From the NCBI RefSeq assembly GCF_014334135.1, contig NZ_CP060497.1:1674001-1738000 (forward strand): a DNA stretch of 64,000 nucleotides. Reading direction: 5' to 3'. Origin of the DNA: Olivibacter sp. SDN3. Its GTDB lineage: Bacteria > Bacteroidota > Bacteroidia > Sphingobacteriales > Sphingobacteriaceae. Shown piece after piece: positions 25,351-33,002 of the stretch. The stretch's first letter is position 1; each line of letters opens with the position of its first letter. The notes under the pieces were generated by a model. That model saw nothing but the letters and a program-made list of their open reading frames with translations, was not told the DNA's origin and ran no database searches. Both the position numbers and the translations under genes were made by a program.

Positions 25351-25914
25351 TCATAAAGTAAGTCTGCTAAGCGTTTCTCTTGAAACGCCGAGATAAGATG
25401 CAAGCAGCGTTTTAGATACCCGTTGAAATAAAGAAGGATAGCGATGAAGCAGTTGCTCGTATCGATCCTGCGCGCTCGAACTTAGGAGGGATAGTATGCG
25501 CTGTTGGGATGCAATATGCCCGGATGTTGCTTTCTCAAGAAAAAATGAAACGATTTTTGGTAAAATAGTGCACAGATGAAGGTAGTCTTCCAAGGTAATG
25601 CGAAGAACCTCGGTATCTTCTAGGCACTGCAGAGACATAGTGGCATTGGATGTAGTATAAAAGGCCCGATAATCGGTTTCCCACCAGTCTTCCATTGCGA
25701 ACGACAGAATATGTTCTTTTCCGGATTCATCGTGATAGATAAGTTTTAAAAGTCCGGAAATAACGAAATAAGTATGTTTTACTCTTTCTCCTTGGTGAAT
25801 CAAAAAATCATTTTTCTTGAATTTTTGGAAGGTAAAATGTGATGTAATCAATGAAAACTCATTATCGGTAAGCGGTACAATTTCTTCTATATGACGTCTT
25901 AGCTCGTTGTGCAT
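25351..25914 (-). CDS. Crp/Fnr family transcriptional regulator
   Basis: 187 residues. The cyclic-nucleotide-binding-like beta barrel (KKNDFLIHQGERVKHTYFV, GLLKLIYHD, EDTEVLRITLEDYL) is followed by a dimer helix and a short helix-turn-helix (VSKTLLASYLGVSRETLSRL), the compact form common in Bacteroidota. There is no cysteine cluster, so it is not an Fnr-type oxygen sensor. The RidA-like gene downstream is the natural target. Confidence 0.9.
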   Translation of the reverse strand: MHNELRRHIEEIVPLTDNEFSLITSHFTFQKFKKNDFLIHQGERVKHTYFVISGLLKLIYHDESGKEHILSFAMEDWWETDYRAFYTTSNATMSLQCLEDTEVLRITLEDYLHLCTILPKIVSFFLEKATSGHIASQQRILSLLSSSAQDRYEQLLHRYPSLFQRVSKTLLASYLGVSRETLSRLTL

Positions 25915-26259
25915 AGGTGCTTACGAAAAGTTAAATATCCTACGCAAGATACATCACAAAATTTATTTACTCGTAGGTAAGGTGGCTTTTTTCTTTATTG
26001 AGCTGGCGCTTAAGTGTTAAAATCAAATATATTTTGCGTAAAGGTAATGCCAGACAATGGCTACCACCTGCTTAGCTTCCTTCAGGTCCTAGTCCCCTCC
26101 TATCCACGGTATATCCCCTGTATATCCGCCTTTAGGGTAGTAAAAGCGGACTAACAGTGAACTAATAGTGGGTAAACAGGGGCTAAATAGGGAGTGAAGC
26201 ACAGGTGGATAGCGCAGGGAGCTTATTAAGAGGCACTGTCAATTTGAATGAAAATGATA
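25915..26259. other. 345-base intergenic region with nested hairpins
   Basis: Upstream region of the Crp-type gene and downstream region of the 26.3-27.4 kb gene. It contains a G/C-rich, purine-biased block (26094-26220) with three nested complementary arm pairs and a 12-base near-tandem repeat; otherwise nothing recognisable. Confidence 0.6.
26100..26212. repeat. Nested three-tier inverted repeat with tandem 12-mers
   Basis: Arm pairs in order: CTATCCAC (26100-26107) with GTGGATAG (26205-26212); CCCCTGT (26115-26121) with ACAGGGG (26176-26182); CCGCCTTT (26126-26133) with AAAAGCGG (26142-26149, one mismatch). Between the last two lie GGACTAACAGTG and AACTAATAGTGG (26148-26171), near-copies. 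It begins 48 bases after the stop of the leftward gene. Confidence 0.65.
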
Positions 26260-27357
26260 TTAACCAGAGCGTTTCAATTTGTGGTCTTCTGACTCAACCG
26301 GTAAATATTCTTCCGCAGTTTGATCATCGGTAAGCGCATGTAAGCGTATTATATTATTACCCTGGATGATGGTGGTAAATAAGAGGTGACTGTCATAAGT
26401 GATAGCGAAAGATTGATTTATATCAAAGGGGCTTTCTGTTCTGAATATTCGTTCATATTCCAATTCGCCTGTTTCAGTATATCGCGAAACGACGAAGTGT
26501 CCGGCCAGGCCATTCGGCTTAATCAAATACCAGGCACCTTCTCCCACACCGCCGAGCCACTGTGCTTCTTCTGGTAGGCTAGTCGGCCTTTTACTCGCTT
26601 CCATTGCACCTATAATCGTATCGTCGGGAAGCGACAATGCACGCCTGGTAGAAACGTTGTCATATAACTGCTGAAGCAAGAAGGCTATTGACTGAAAACG
26701 AGACATACGGATGCGCTTCAACCCATTTAGATCATCGTAAAGATAAACAAGTCGGTCCCTTCTTACGTTGACCACATTGCTCATCGGACTCGATTTGATC
26801 GTCTCTGGATAGCGGATACCGTGGAAGAGGCCGTATTTTTTGGATGAGCTTGCTAAGAGTCGGGTGACGAACCGCGAGCAATTGTTGTTGCCACGGGCAA
26901 CGGCTCCATAGAGCATGGAGCCCTCCTTGACCAAGTCATCTGCATACTTCTTTGCCTTGATAAACGACAATCCCTCTGCCACCGAAAAATATATGCGTCC
27001 CACACCTTGGGTGATCTCCTTTATGCTGTCCATTTCTTCCATGATTTCGTATAGATTGCATATTTGGTTGTTTCGGTCGATTTTGGCTTTGGTGTGGAGT
27101 CGGAGTCTCGGATCGGAAAGTACTGACCTTGCCCTGCCGTAACCCCTCGGTGAAATATATCGGCCGAAATCGTAGTATAATAAGCGTTTGGTTTCGGGGT
27201 CGACCAAGATGATGGCGGTGTGACCAACTCTGAAGTTCAGGTTTTTGACTAGTCCGATTTTTTTGAAAAACATCATCCAGTTTTCATCACCTCTCATAGT
27301 TGCATCTGGCCACGCGATGATAATGGCCAAATCATTGTATGTAAGATTCTCAATCAA
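26260..27357 (-). CDS. Unknown protein, candidate circularly permuted papain-like fold
   Basis: 365 residues, no signal peptide. Residues 41-60 (FRVGHTAIILVDPETKRLLY) hold a conserved-looking GH, and residues 157-164 (NNNCSRFV) hold a cysteine at the head of a helix. The order His then Cys is that of permuted NlpC/P60-LRAT-type papain-like proteins, which act as amidases, thioesterases or acyltransferases. A basic region (YDFGRYISPRGYGRARSV) follows the His strand. The C-terminal 130 residues look beta-rich and lack motifs. I believe it matches a Bacteroidota family of unknown function (DUF6695-like; not verified). It starts at a TTG overlapping the end of an upstream 31-codon frame. Confidence 0.72.
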   Translation of the reverse strand: MIENLTYNDLAIIIAWPDATMRGDENWMMFFKKIGLVKNLNFRVGHTAIILVDPETKRLLYYDFGRYISPRGYGRARSVLSDPRLRLHTKAKIDRNNQICNLYEIMEEMDSIKEITQGVGRIYFSVAEGLSFIKAKKYADDLVKEGSMLYGAVARGNNNCSRFVTRLLASSSKKYGLFHGIRYPETIKSSPMSNVVNVRRDRLVYLYDDLNGLKRIRMSRFQSIAFLLQQLYDNVSTRRALSLPDDTIIGAMEASKRPTSLPEEAQWLGGVGEGAWYLIKPNGLAGHFVVSRYTETGELEYERIFRTESPFDINQSFAITYDSHLLFTTIIQGNNIIRLHALTDDQTAEEYLPVESEDHKLKRSG

Positions 27358-27445
27358 AGTTTTCTGCTTTTACTCGTACTGTTAAACCATTCTGAGGTGC
27401 TTTAGCAATTTCACGCCATGGCCTCATCATGATCCAGTAATTCAT
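27350..27445 (-). CDS. 31-residue overlapping frame, possible true N-terminus of the next gene
   Basis: ATG-initiated frame reading MNYWIMMRPWREIAKAPQNG and ending KAENFD, with its TGA overlapping the TTG start of the papain-like candidate by 8 bases (TTGATTGA). Its codon usage looks like coding DNA. Either it is a coupled leader peptide, or a one-base frameshift separates the first 31 residues from the rest of one protein. No strong ribosome site precedes it. Confidence 0.45.
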   Translation of the reverse strand: MNYWIMMRPWREIAKAPQNGLTVRVKAENFD

Positions 27446-28078
27446 TTTAGTTCATAATTTGTTTTACGTCAGTACTATTCTACATCGTAAATATAAAATA
27501 TAAATTGATTCAACCATTCTATACTTGCCTAAGTGGAAATGATGGTGACGAATATGTAAAATTACACTATTGCTGTGTGATTTAATAAATTTATTAATAT
27601 TATCCATGGTGTAGAATGAAGCTTGCCTTTTTCGATTATGAAATCGTTTAAGGTGTATGGTAATTATTTCCGTTGTTCGCACTATCGGTTTGTTTTATAT
27701 CTCTTAACTTTTTTACTTACTTTTTCTGTATTATTAAAAAAATGTTTTAATAATACATATACTGCCAATTTGTTTACGAGAAAACAGTTAGCATTATTCT
27801 TTCTCGCAATGTTGATCAATGAGTGTTTGAGCGAATGCTTTGCTTTATTATTATGGAGACAACTTATACCATTAATACCACTATAACAAAAGGATATTTC
27901 CTTTCTTTTTATTCTATCGAGATCAAGGTGTATGGTATCCTCTGTTGGATTTATTAAGAATAGATCATTCTAGGCTTTTTTATAAGTTTAAGCTGGTTTG
28001 ACTATGGCTGAAGAGCTTACCATACAATAAGTTTAGCCCGATCGTTGGAACAATTTAGAAGGATAATCGAAGGAGAAT
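27446..28078. other. 633-base A+T-rich stretch without a supported gene
   Basis: Two frames of 72 codons (minus) and 87 codons (plus) exist but overlap each other, lack ribosome sites and have low-complexity composition; neither is accepted. A short palindrome (AAAGGA/TCCTTT near 27888-27903) is the only structure noted. It holds the promoter of the unit downstream on the minus strand. Confidence 0.55.
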
Positions 28079-28630
28079 TTATTTAAAACTACAACCTACC
28101 TCATGATCGTTTACCATTCCCACCGCTTGCATAAATGCGTAACATATCGTGCTTCCGAAAAACTTCATGCCTCTTTTTTTTAAATCTTTTGAGATAAGGT
28201 CAGATTCGGGCGAGGTGGTCATGAAGTTTCCATAATCGTTAACATCATTGTTGATAGGTGACTGATCTGGCATAAAGGAGTAGAGGTAGGCATAGAACGA
28301 TCCGAACTCTTTCTGGATGCTAAGAAAAATCTGTGCATTGGTGACGGTTGCCTGAATCTTACCTTTATTTCGGATAACACCGGGGTCTTGTAAAATCTTT
28401 TCTACGTCTTCATCGCTGAAAGACGCTACTTTTCTCGCATCAAAGTCTGCGAAGTTTCGCTGGTAGCCGACCCTTTTTCTCAAGATGGTTATCCAGCTTA
28501 AACCTGCTTGTGCAGACTCGAGTATTAAAAACTCAAATAATGTACGATCATCGTTAACGTGTTTCCCCCATTCCCGATCATGATATGCTACATATAACGG
28601 GTCATTTCCGCACCAAGCACAACGTTTCAT
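28079..28630 (-). CDS. tag: DNA-3-methyladenine glycosylase I
   Basis: 183 residues from the ATG giving MKRCAWCGNDPLY. It excises 3-methyladenine from alkylated DNA. Tag signatures: CAWCGNDPLYVAYHDREWG with the zinc-binding cysteine and the conserved aspartates, FEFLILESAQAGLSW with the active-site Glu, and a C-terminal zinc histidine-cysteine pair (DHEVGC). Its ATG overlaps the TGA of the alkyltransferase-like gene (ATGA), so the two are translationally coupled. Confidence 0.95.
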   Translation of the reverse strand: MKRCAWCGNDPLYVAYHDREWGKHVNDDRTLFEFLILESAQAGLSWITILRKRVGYQRNFADFDARKVASFSDEDVEKILQDPGVIRNKGKIQATVTNAQIFLSIQKEFGSFYAYLYSFMPDQSPINNDVNDYGNFMTTSPESDLISKDLKKRGMKFFGSTICYAFMQAVGMVNDHEVGCSFK

Positions 28631-28962
28631 ATAATGTCCTCTACTAAGGGGTCCCAAAAAACGGATTTAAAATTTATCACACGATCGTTTTTTATTTGCA
28701 CACCCTCGTTTTCCAATAATTGCTGCATGAGATTCGGGTGGCCAAAAGCGGCTTTGGCACTGAGCTCGCCCTTACTGTTCAATACACGATGTGCAGGAAC
28801 CGGTGGTTCTGCTTTTCCTGCGTTTCCCATCGCATACCCTACTATTCGAGCTGCGCCTTCACGACCTAATGCCCTAGCAATAGCACCGTAAGAGGTAACT
28901 CTACCTTCTGGAATATGCCGAGCTAAGGCATAAACACTTTCATAGAAATTTAAATCTTCCAT
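28627..28962 (-). CDS. Alkyltransferase-like (ATL/MGMT-fold) protein
   Basis: 111 residues: only the DNA-binding C-terminal domain of O6-alkylguanine alkyltransferases. The helix-turn-helix (VTSYGAIARALGREGAARIV) and the GYAMGNA and HRVLNSKGELS segments are intact, but the alkyl-accepting PCHR motif reads PAHR, with alanine in place of cysteine. Such ATL proteins bind O6-alkylguanine and hand it to nucleotide excision repair instead of repairing it themselves (family knowledge). It starts a two-gene unit with tag: alkylation repair. Confidence 0.93.
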   Translation of the reverse strand: MEDLNFYESVYALARHIPEGRVTSYGAIARALGREGAARIVGYAMGNAGKAEPPVPAHRVLNSKGELSAKAAFGHPNLMQQLLENEGVQIKNDRVINFKSVFWDPLVEDII

Positions 28963-29032
28963 GCTTCTTCGGTATTCTTTTAATGCCTTGCTAAAATAGT
29001 GAAATTCTATTCAAAAAATGCATCTTTGTATT

Positions 29033-29740
29033 ATGCTCAAAGGAACTTTATACTTAATACCCGTACCGTTGACAGAAAATGGAGCGGCCGTTTCTTATAC
29101 GCCCTTCCTAACGGAAACCATTAATACCATTGATGAGTATATTGTAGAAAACGAAAAAAGTGCCCGTAAATTTTTGAAGTTGGCGAATTTGAAAATAGCC
29201 CAAAGTGAGCTGATTATACACGATTATGGTAAACACTCGAGACATCAAAACGATCAGTCTCATTTTTACCAAGGTTTACTTGCGGGTAAGGATGTAGGCC
29301 TAATGAGTGAAGCGGGGTGTCCTGCAATTGCTGATCCGGGCGCGGACATTGTCATGCGTGCGCACCAACTGGGTATACCTGTTAAACCATTGGTAGGACC
29401 AAATGCTATGATCTTGGCATTAATGGCTTCCGGGCTAAATGGGCAGAGTTTTGCATTTCATGGCTATCTACCTATAGACAAAGGGGGCCGATCGAAGAAA
29501 ATAAAAGAACTTGAACAGCTGGCTCAAAGGTACCATCAGACACAGTTGTTTATGGAAACGCCCTTTAGAAACAACCAATTGCTAGAGGAAGTATTGAAAG
29601 TGTGCTCGCCAAAAACAAAACTGTGTGTAGCATGTAATATAACTGCTTCCGACGAGCTGATTACTACAGAGACCATAGCACAGTGGCGTAAAAGAAAGAT
29701 AGATCTGCATAAGAAACCAGCGATATTCCTCTTACTGTAA
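29033..29740 (+). CDS. SAM-dependent methyltransferase, RsmI-like tetrapyrrole-methylase fold
   Basis: 235 residues from the ATG giving MLKGTLYLIPVPL; the ATG 15 bases upstream would add MHLCI and fits the family less well. The fold is seen in GLMSEAGCPAIADPGADIV (SAM-binding loop), VGPNAMILALMASGL and ETPFRNNQLLEE. It belongs to the shorter relatives of RsmI, the enzyme that 2'-O-methylates C1402 of 16S rRNA; many Bacteroidota carry this version beside a true RsmI, and its substrate is not established. It is divergent from the ATL-tag unit by 70 bases. Confidence 0.85.
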   Translation: MLKGTLYLIPVPLTENGAAVSYTPFLTETINTIDEYIVENEKSARKFLKLANLKIAQSELIIHDYGKHSRHQNDQSHFYQGLLAGKDVGLMSEAGCPAIADPGADIVMRAHQLGIPVKPLVGPNAMILALMASGLNGQSFAFHGYLPIDKGGRSKKIKELEQLAQRYHQTQLFMETPFRNNQLLEEVLKVCSPKTKLCVACNITASDELITTETIAQWRKRKIDLHKKPAIFLLL

Positions 29741-29796
29741 AGCAGTAATAAGAATACCATGAGGTAAAACATTGCAGAACTATCGATTCCTAATTT

Positions 29797-31326
29797 TTAG
29801 AATGACTCGGTAATTGTGTCGTCCCAGTGATGATTCCAGTCTATAAGAAATCCACCTGTGCGGTCCGTGCCGGAGAGCAGTTCGCCCTTAAATATGAGTT
29901 GTACGTTATTTGGAGCTTTACCCTGCAGAGCAAACGTCCTCAATAGATTTCCATGTTGGTCTAACACCGTTATCTCATAATCAAGTTCTAGTGGAACTGC
30001 TGTTTCGCCAAGAAACTGATTGAAACTTATGATGTTTTCCCCATCGGTAAAGGGGGTGCTAAACCGGATAGTCGCTGCGTCTGTGATAGGTTGTGCCTCC
30101 GGAGAGCCAAAGGGAGTATAGGTAATGTTTTCATGTACCCGGCTAATATGGATTTCACCGATTTCCGTGAGATCCTCCTCATCGGTAAATTCAAACAAAA
30201 TATTGCTAAAATGTCTATTCAGTATTACATCTAATTGTACATTCGTGCTCATGTCAAAGGTTGGCGTGGTTGCGCCGAAAATAATAGCTTGGGCATTATC
30301 AAAGTGGTTGGCAATATATAGATCAGAAGCCTGGTTTATTTCGGCAGGGAGCAATAAATCCTTTGAGGAGGTATTGGAAACGAAAAACGCGTAATAAGTA
30401 CCTGAAGGCAATCTGATGGAAAGCTGGTTTTCTTCTTCCGTTTTTTCATCTAATGCAGATATACCCTCGGTAGCTAATTGATGGTCATCGGCGTTAAAAA
30501 TATAATAATGAATTTGATTGATAAGAGGTTCTTTATCATCAATAATTTCGCCATCGAAAACGCCCGATAGTCGAAAGTTGTCTACCCGAAAAGTTCCTGT
30601 TTTATCATTATATTCACCTGCAGAGCCTCGATCACCTGCAAAAGGTTCGATCTTAATCAGGAAATCCGGCTCATCAAGGGCGTCGGTCAACTCACTTAAA
30701 TCAAAGGTAAATTGATTACGTGCCTGGGCATTCATATTGGTAAATTGGTTGTCGTCTGAGATTAAGGTAAATTCATTTCCTCCATCAACCGAATAGTAAA
30801 TCCCAAAATTCTTTGGGCCGGTGTTTGAGCTTCCAACGTCTAAGGCCAAACTACTAAGCTCTGATACCTCGTTAAGGGGCATTGCGAATAACAGACTTTG
30901 TGTGCCACGGGTGCTGAGACAGTAGCCTGCAGGAAACTGATCATTACCGTATCCAGGAAAATAAGATGCTTGATCATCTTCAGATTCAAGCGTAATCCCC
31001 GAACCGGCACGGTGAATAGCGACGTCGGGGAGCAGGTTACTGCTGTTAAACGACCAAAAGTATAAATACGATGTTTCGGATGCATTAAGTGTGTTACTGA
31101 AATTCTGCTGTTGGGAAAAACTCATACCCGCTGCTTGCCGATTGGCATGAGCAGTAGTAGCTAGTGGTTTAATAACGGAAGAGAAGCCTTTAAACTTGAA
31201 TGTTACCTCTTGGAGTTCAATATCTTCCTCGGAGTTGGGTAACGTTGTTTCCTTTTTGCAGCTTGTTAGTCCCGCTAGAAACAGGTTAAGGAAAATAAAC
31301 ACTTGGAGTAGAGATTTTTTTTTCAT
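29797..31326 (-). CDS. Surface lipoprotein, Mfa2/FimB-like C-terminal part
   Basis: 509 residues. Signal peptide with lipobox LTSC at about residue 23, followed by KKE, so an outer-membrane lipoprotein. The central part (about 85-260) looks like a jelly-roll domain (LYFWSFNSSNL, RVDNFRLSGVF). The C-terminal part (about 265-490) resembles fimbrillin-anchoring Mfa2/FimB-like domains (INQIHYYIFNADDHQLATEG, LPSGTYYAFFVSN). A structural or adhesive role is inferred. It is convergent with the methyltransferase gene. No partner fimbrillin gene is visible nearby. Confidence 0.72.
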   Translation of the reverse strand: MKKKSLLQVFIFLNLFLAGLTSCKKETTLPNSEEDIELQEVTFKFKGFSSVIKPLATTAHANRQAAGMSFSQQQNFSNTLNASETSYLYFWSFNSSNLLPDVAIHRAGSGITLESEDDQASYFPGYGNDQFPAGYCLSTRGTQSLLFAMPLNEVSELSSLALDVGSSNTGPKNFGIYYSVDGGNEFTLISDDNQFTNMNAQARNQFTFDLSELTDALDEPDFLIKIEPFAGDRGSAGEYNDKTGTFRVDNFRLSGVFDGEIIDDKEPLINQIHYYIFNADDHQLATEGISALDEKTEEENQLSIRLPSGTYYAFFVSNTSSKDLLLPAEINQASDLYIANHFDNAQAIIFGATTPTFDMSTNVQLDVILNRHFSNILFEFTDEEDLTEIGEIHISRVHENITYTPFGSPEAQPITDAATIRFSTPFTDGENIISFNQFLGETAVPLELDYEITVLDQHGNLLRTFALQGKAPNNVQLIFKGELLSGTDRTGGFLIDWNHHWDDTITESF

Positions 31327-31548
31327 AATCGTTTATTTTTTAATAAATCAGTAGTCGACCTGAAGGAAAACACAAGTCAACAAAAGGTGACAGATTTACA
31401 ATAGTAGAAAATAGAATCTAAAGAAGTGACCTTGTTCATATAATGAACGAAAATGAATGAAAGATTGGTAGAGGCTTATTTAAGAGAAGGCCTATGGAAA
31501 AAGATAGTCAATTTATTCCATAAGCCTTTAAAGGGGAAAAATAAAGAG

Positions 31549-32826
31549 CTAATCGATAAGATCGAAACCGATGTCTCTCCTGAAGTTTTTACCGTCGAAA
31601 AATATCCTGCCGGCATCGGCCGTTGCCTGCTGCAATGCATCGAGCAGGTTATCTCGAAGTGCGGTAACCGCTAGTACACGTCCTCCTGCAGTTTTTACTT
31701 CATCATGAGATAAGGTAGTGCCTGCATGGAAGAGGATGGACTCCTTAATATTTTCTAAGCCCGTGATGGTTTTGCCGTTTTCATAGGTTCCAGGATAACC
31801 TCCCGAAACTAACATTACCGTTGCTGCGGTTTTTTCGGATACTTTTAATGTTTTCTGTGCTAAATTTTCTTCCGCAACACCCAGTAGTAATTCTACAAAA
31901 TCACTTTCTATTCTAGGCAAAACGCTTTCTGTTTCGGGATCGCCCATCCGTACATTATATTCAATGACATAGGGGTTGCCGTCGTCGTTCATTAAACCGA
32001 TGAATATAAAGCCTTTATAAGGGATGCCATCAGTCTTAAGTCCTTCGATAGTGGGTATAACAATACGGTCTTCAACCTTCTTTAGGAAAGCGTCATCCGC
32101 AAAGGGAACTGGAGAAACTGACCCCATCCCACCTGTATTAAGCCCGGTGTCGCCTTCCCCGATACGTTTGTAGTCTTTTGCCGACGGTAATATTTTGTAA
32201 TCCTTGCCATCCGTAAGTACAAAAACCGATAGTTCAATGCCTTGAAGAAAGTCTTCTATAACTACCTTGCTGCTGGCCGCTCCAAATTTGGCATCGGCTA
32301 ACATCGCTTTCAACTCTTTTTTCGCTTCTTCAAGCGTAGCGCATATTAGTACCCCCTTACCTGCGGCTAAACCATCAGCTTTTAATACGATGGGTAGCTG
32401 CTTGTCTGCCAAATACGCTAATCCTTCTTGCAAGGAGTCTTTGGTAAAAGATCGTGAATGGGCGGTTGGTATACGATGCCGAAGCATAAATTGTTTAGAA
32501 AAATCTTTACTGCCTTCTAATTGTGCCCCTTGGGCCTGAGGGCCAATAACAGGAATTTTGTGTAGCTGCTCGTTGTTTAGAAAGAAGTCATGTATACCTT
32601 TCACTAAGGGTTCTTCAGGGCCTACCACAACTAGTTTGATGTCGTTTTCTATGACAAACCTGCCTATTGCTTCAAAATCGGTAACTTTGATGTTTATATT
32701 TTTTCCGTACGTTTCTGTCCCGGCGTTCCCCGGCGCAATAAACAGCTGAGTATTTCGCGGACTTTGTGAAATTTTATAAGCAAAGGCGCTTTCTCTTCCG
32801 CCCGAACCGATTAATAGAATGTTCAT
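31549..32826 (-). CDS. purD: Phosphoribosylamine--glycine ligase
   Basis: 425 residues. ATP-grasp enzyme of purine synthesis joining phosphoribosylamine and glycine to GAR. Motifs: IGSGGRESAFAYK at the start (usually GGREHA), VLKADGLAAGKGVLI (ATP-grasp loop), TGGMGSVSPVPFAD, and EYNVRMGDPETESVLPRIESD (metal-binding Glu and Asn). Length is normal. A TATCTTTG -7 box lies 22 bases upstream. No other pur gene is adjacent, as is usual for dispersed purine genes in this phylum. Confidence 0.97.
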   Translation of the reverse strand: MNILLIGSGGRESAFAYKISQSPRNTQLFIAPGNAGTETYGKNINIKVTDFEAIGRFVIENDIKLVVVGPEEPLVKGIHDFFLNNEQLHKIPVIGPQAQGAQLEGSKDFSKQFMLRHRIPTAHSRSFTKDSLQEGLAYLADKQLPIVLKADGLAAGKGVLICATLEEAKKELKAMLADAKFGAASSKVVIEDFLQGIELSVFVLTDGKDYKILPSAKDYKRIGEGDTGLNTGGMGSVSPVPFADDAFLKKVEDRIVIPTIEGLKTDGIPYKGFIFIGLMNDDGNPYVIEYNVRMGDPETESVLPRIESDFVELLLGVAEENLAQKTLKVSEKTAATVMLVSGGYPGTYENGKTITGLENIKESILFHAGTTLSHDEVKTAGGRVLAVTALRDNLLDALQQATADAGRIFFDGKNFRRDIGFDLID

Positions 32827-32848
32827 TGTATTTTATTTGATGACCTCA

Positions 32849-32856
32849 CAAAGATA
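32849..32856 (-). promoter_or_regulatory. Candidate -7 box (TATCTTTG) for purD
   Basis: Exact TAnnTTTG on the minus strand, 22 bases before the purD start codon; no clear -33 element. Confidence 0.45.
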
Positions 32857-33002
32857 TTTTTTTTAGTGGACTTCCCTTCCCTTGGTCACTCTTTTTATTC
32901 GGAGCTGCTGATTTTCGCAAAAAAAATCTATATACTGAGGGTGATCGCTATAAACCTTTCTTGTTGTTTTTTGTTTAAAATAAACTGTTAACGCCGCTCC
33001 CG

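Noticed and set aside
27464-27682. 72-codon minus-strand frame rich in His and Ile
   Set aside because: No motif or ribosome site; composition follows the A+T content of the gap.
27623-27886. 87-codon plus-strand frame with hydrophobic segments
   Set aside because: A+T-driven low complexity, no ribosome site, overlaps another weak frame on the other strand.
31453-31674. 73-codon plus-strand frame over the purD 3' end
   Set aside because: More than half of it is antisense to purD, whose reading frame is certain; no promoter or family similarity seen.
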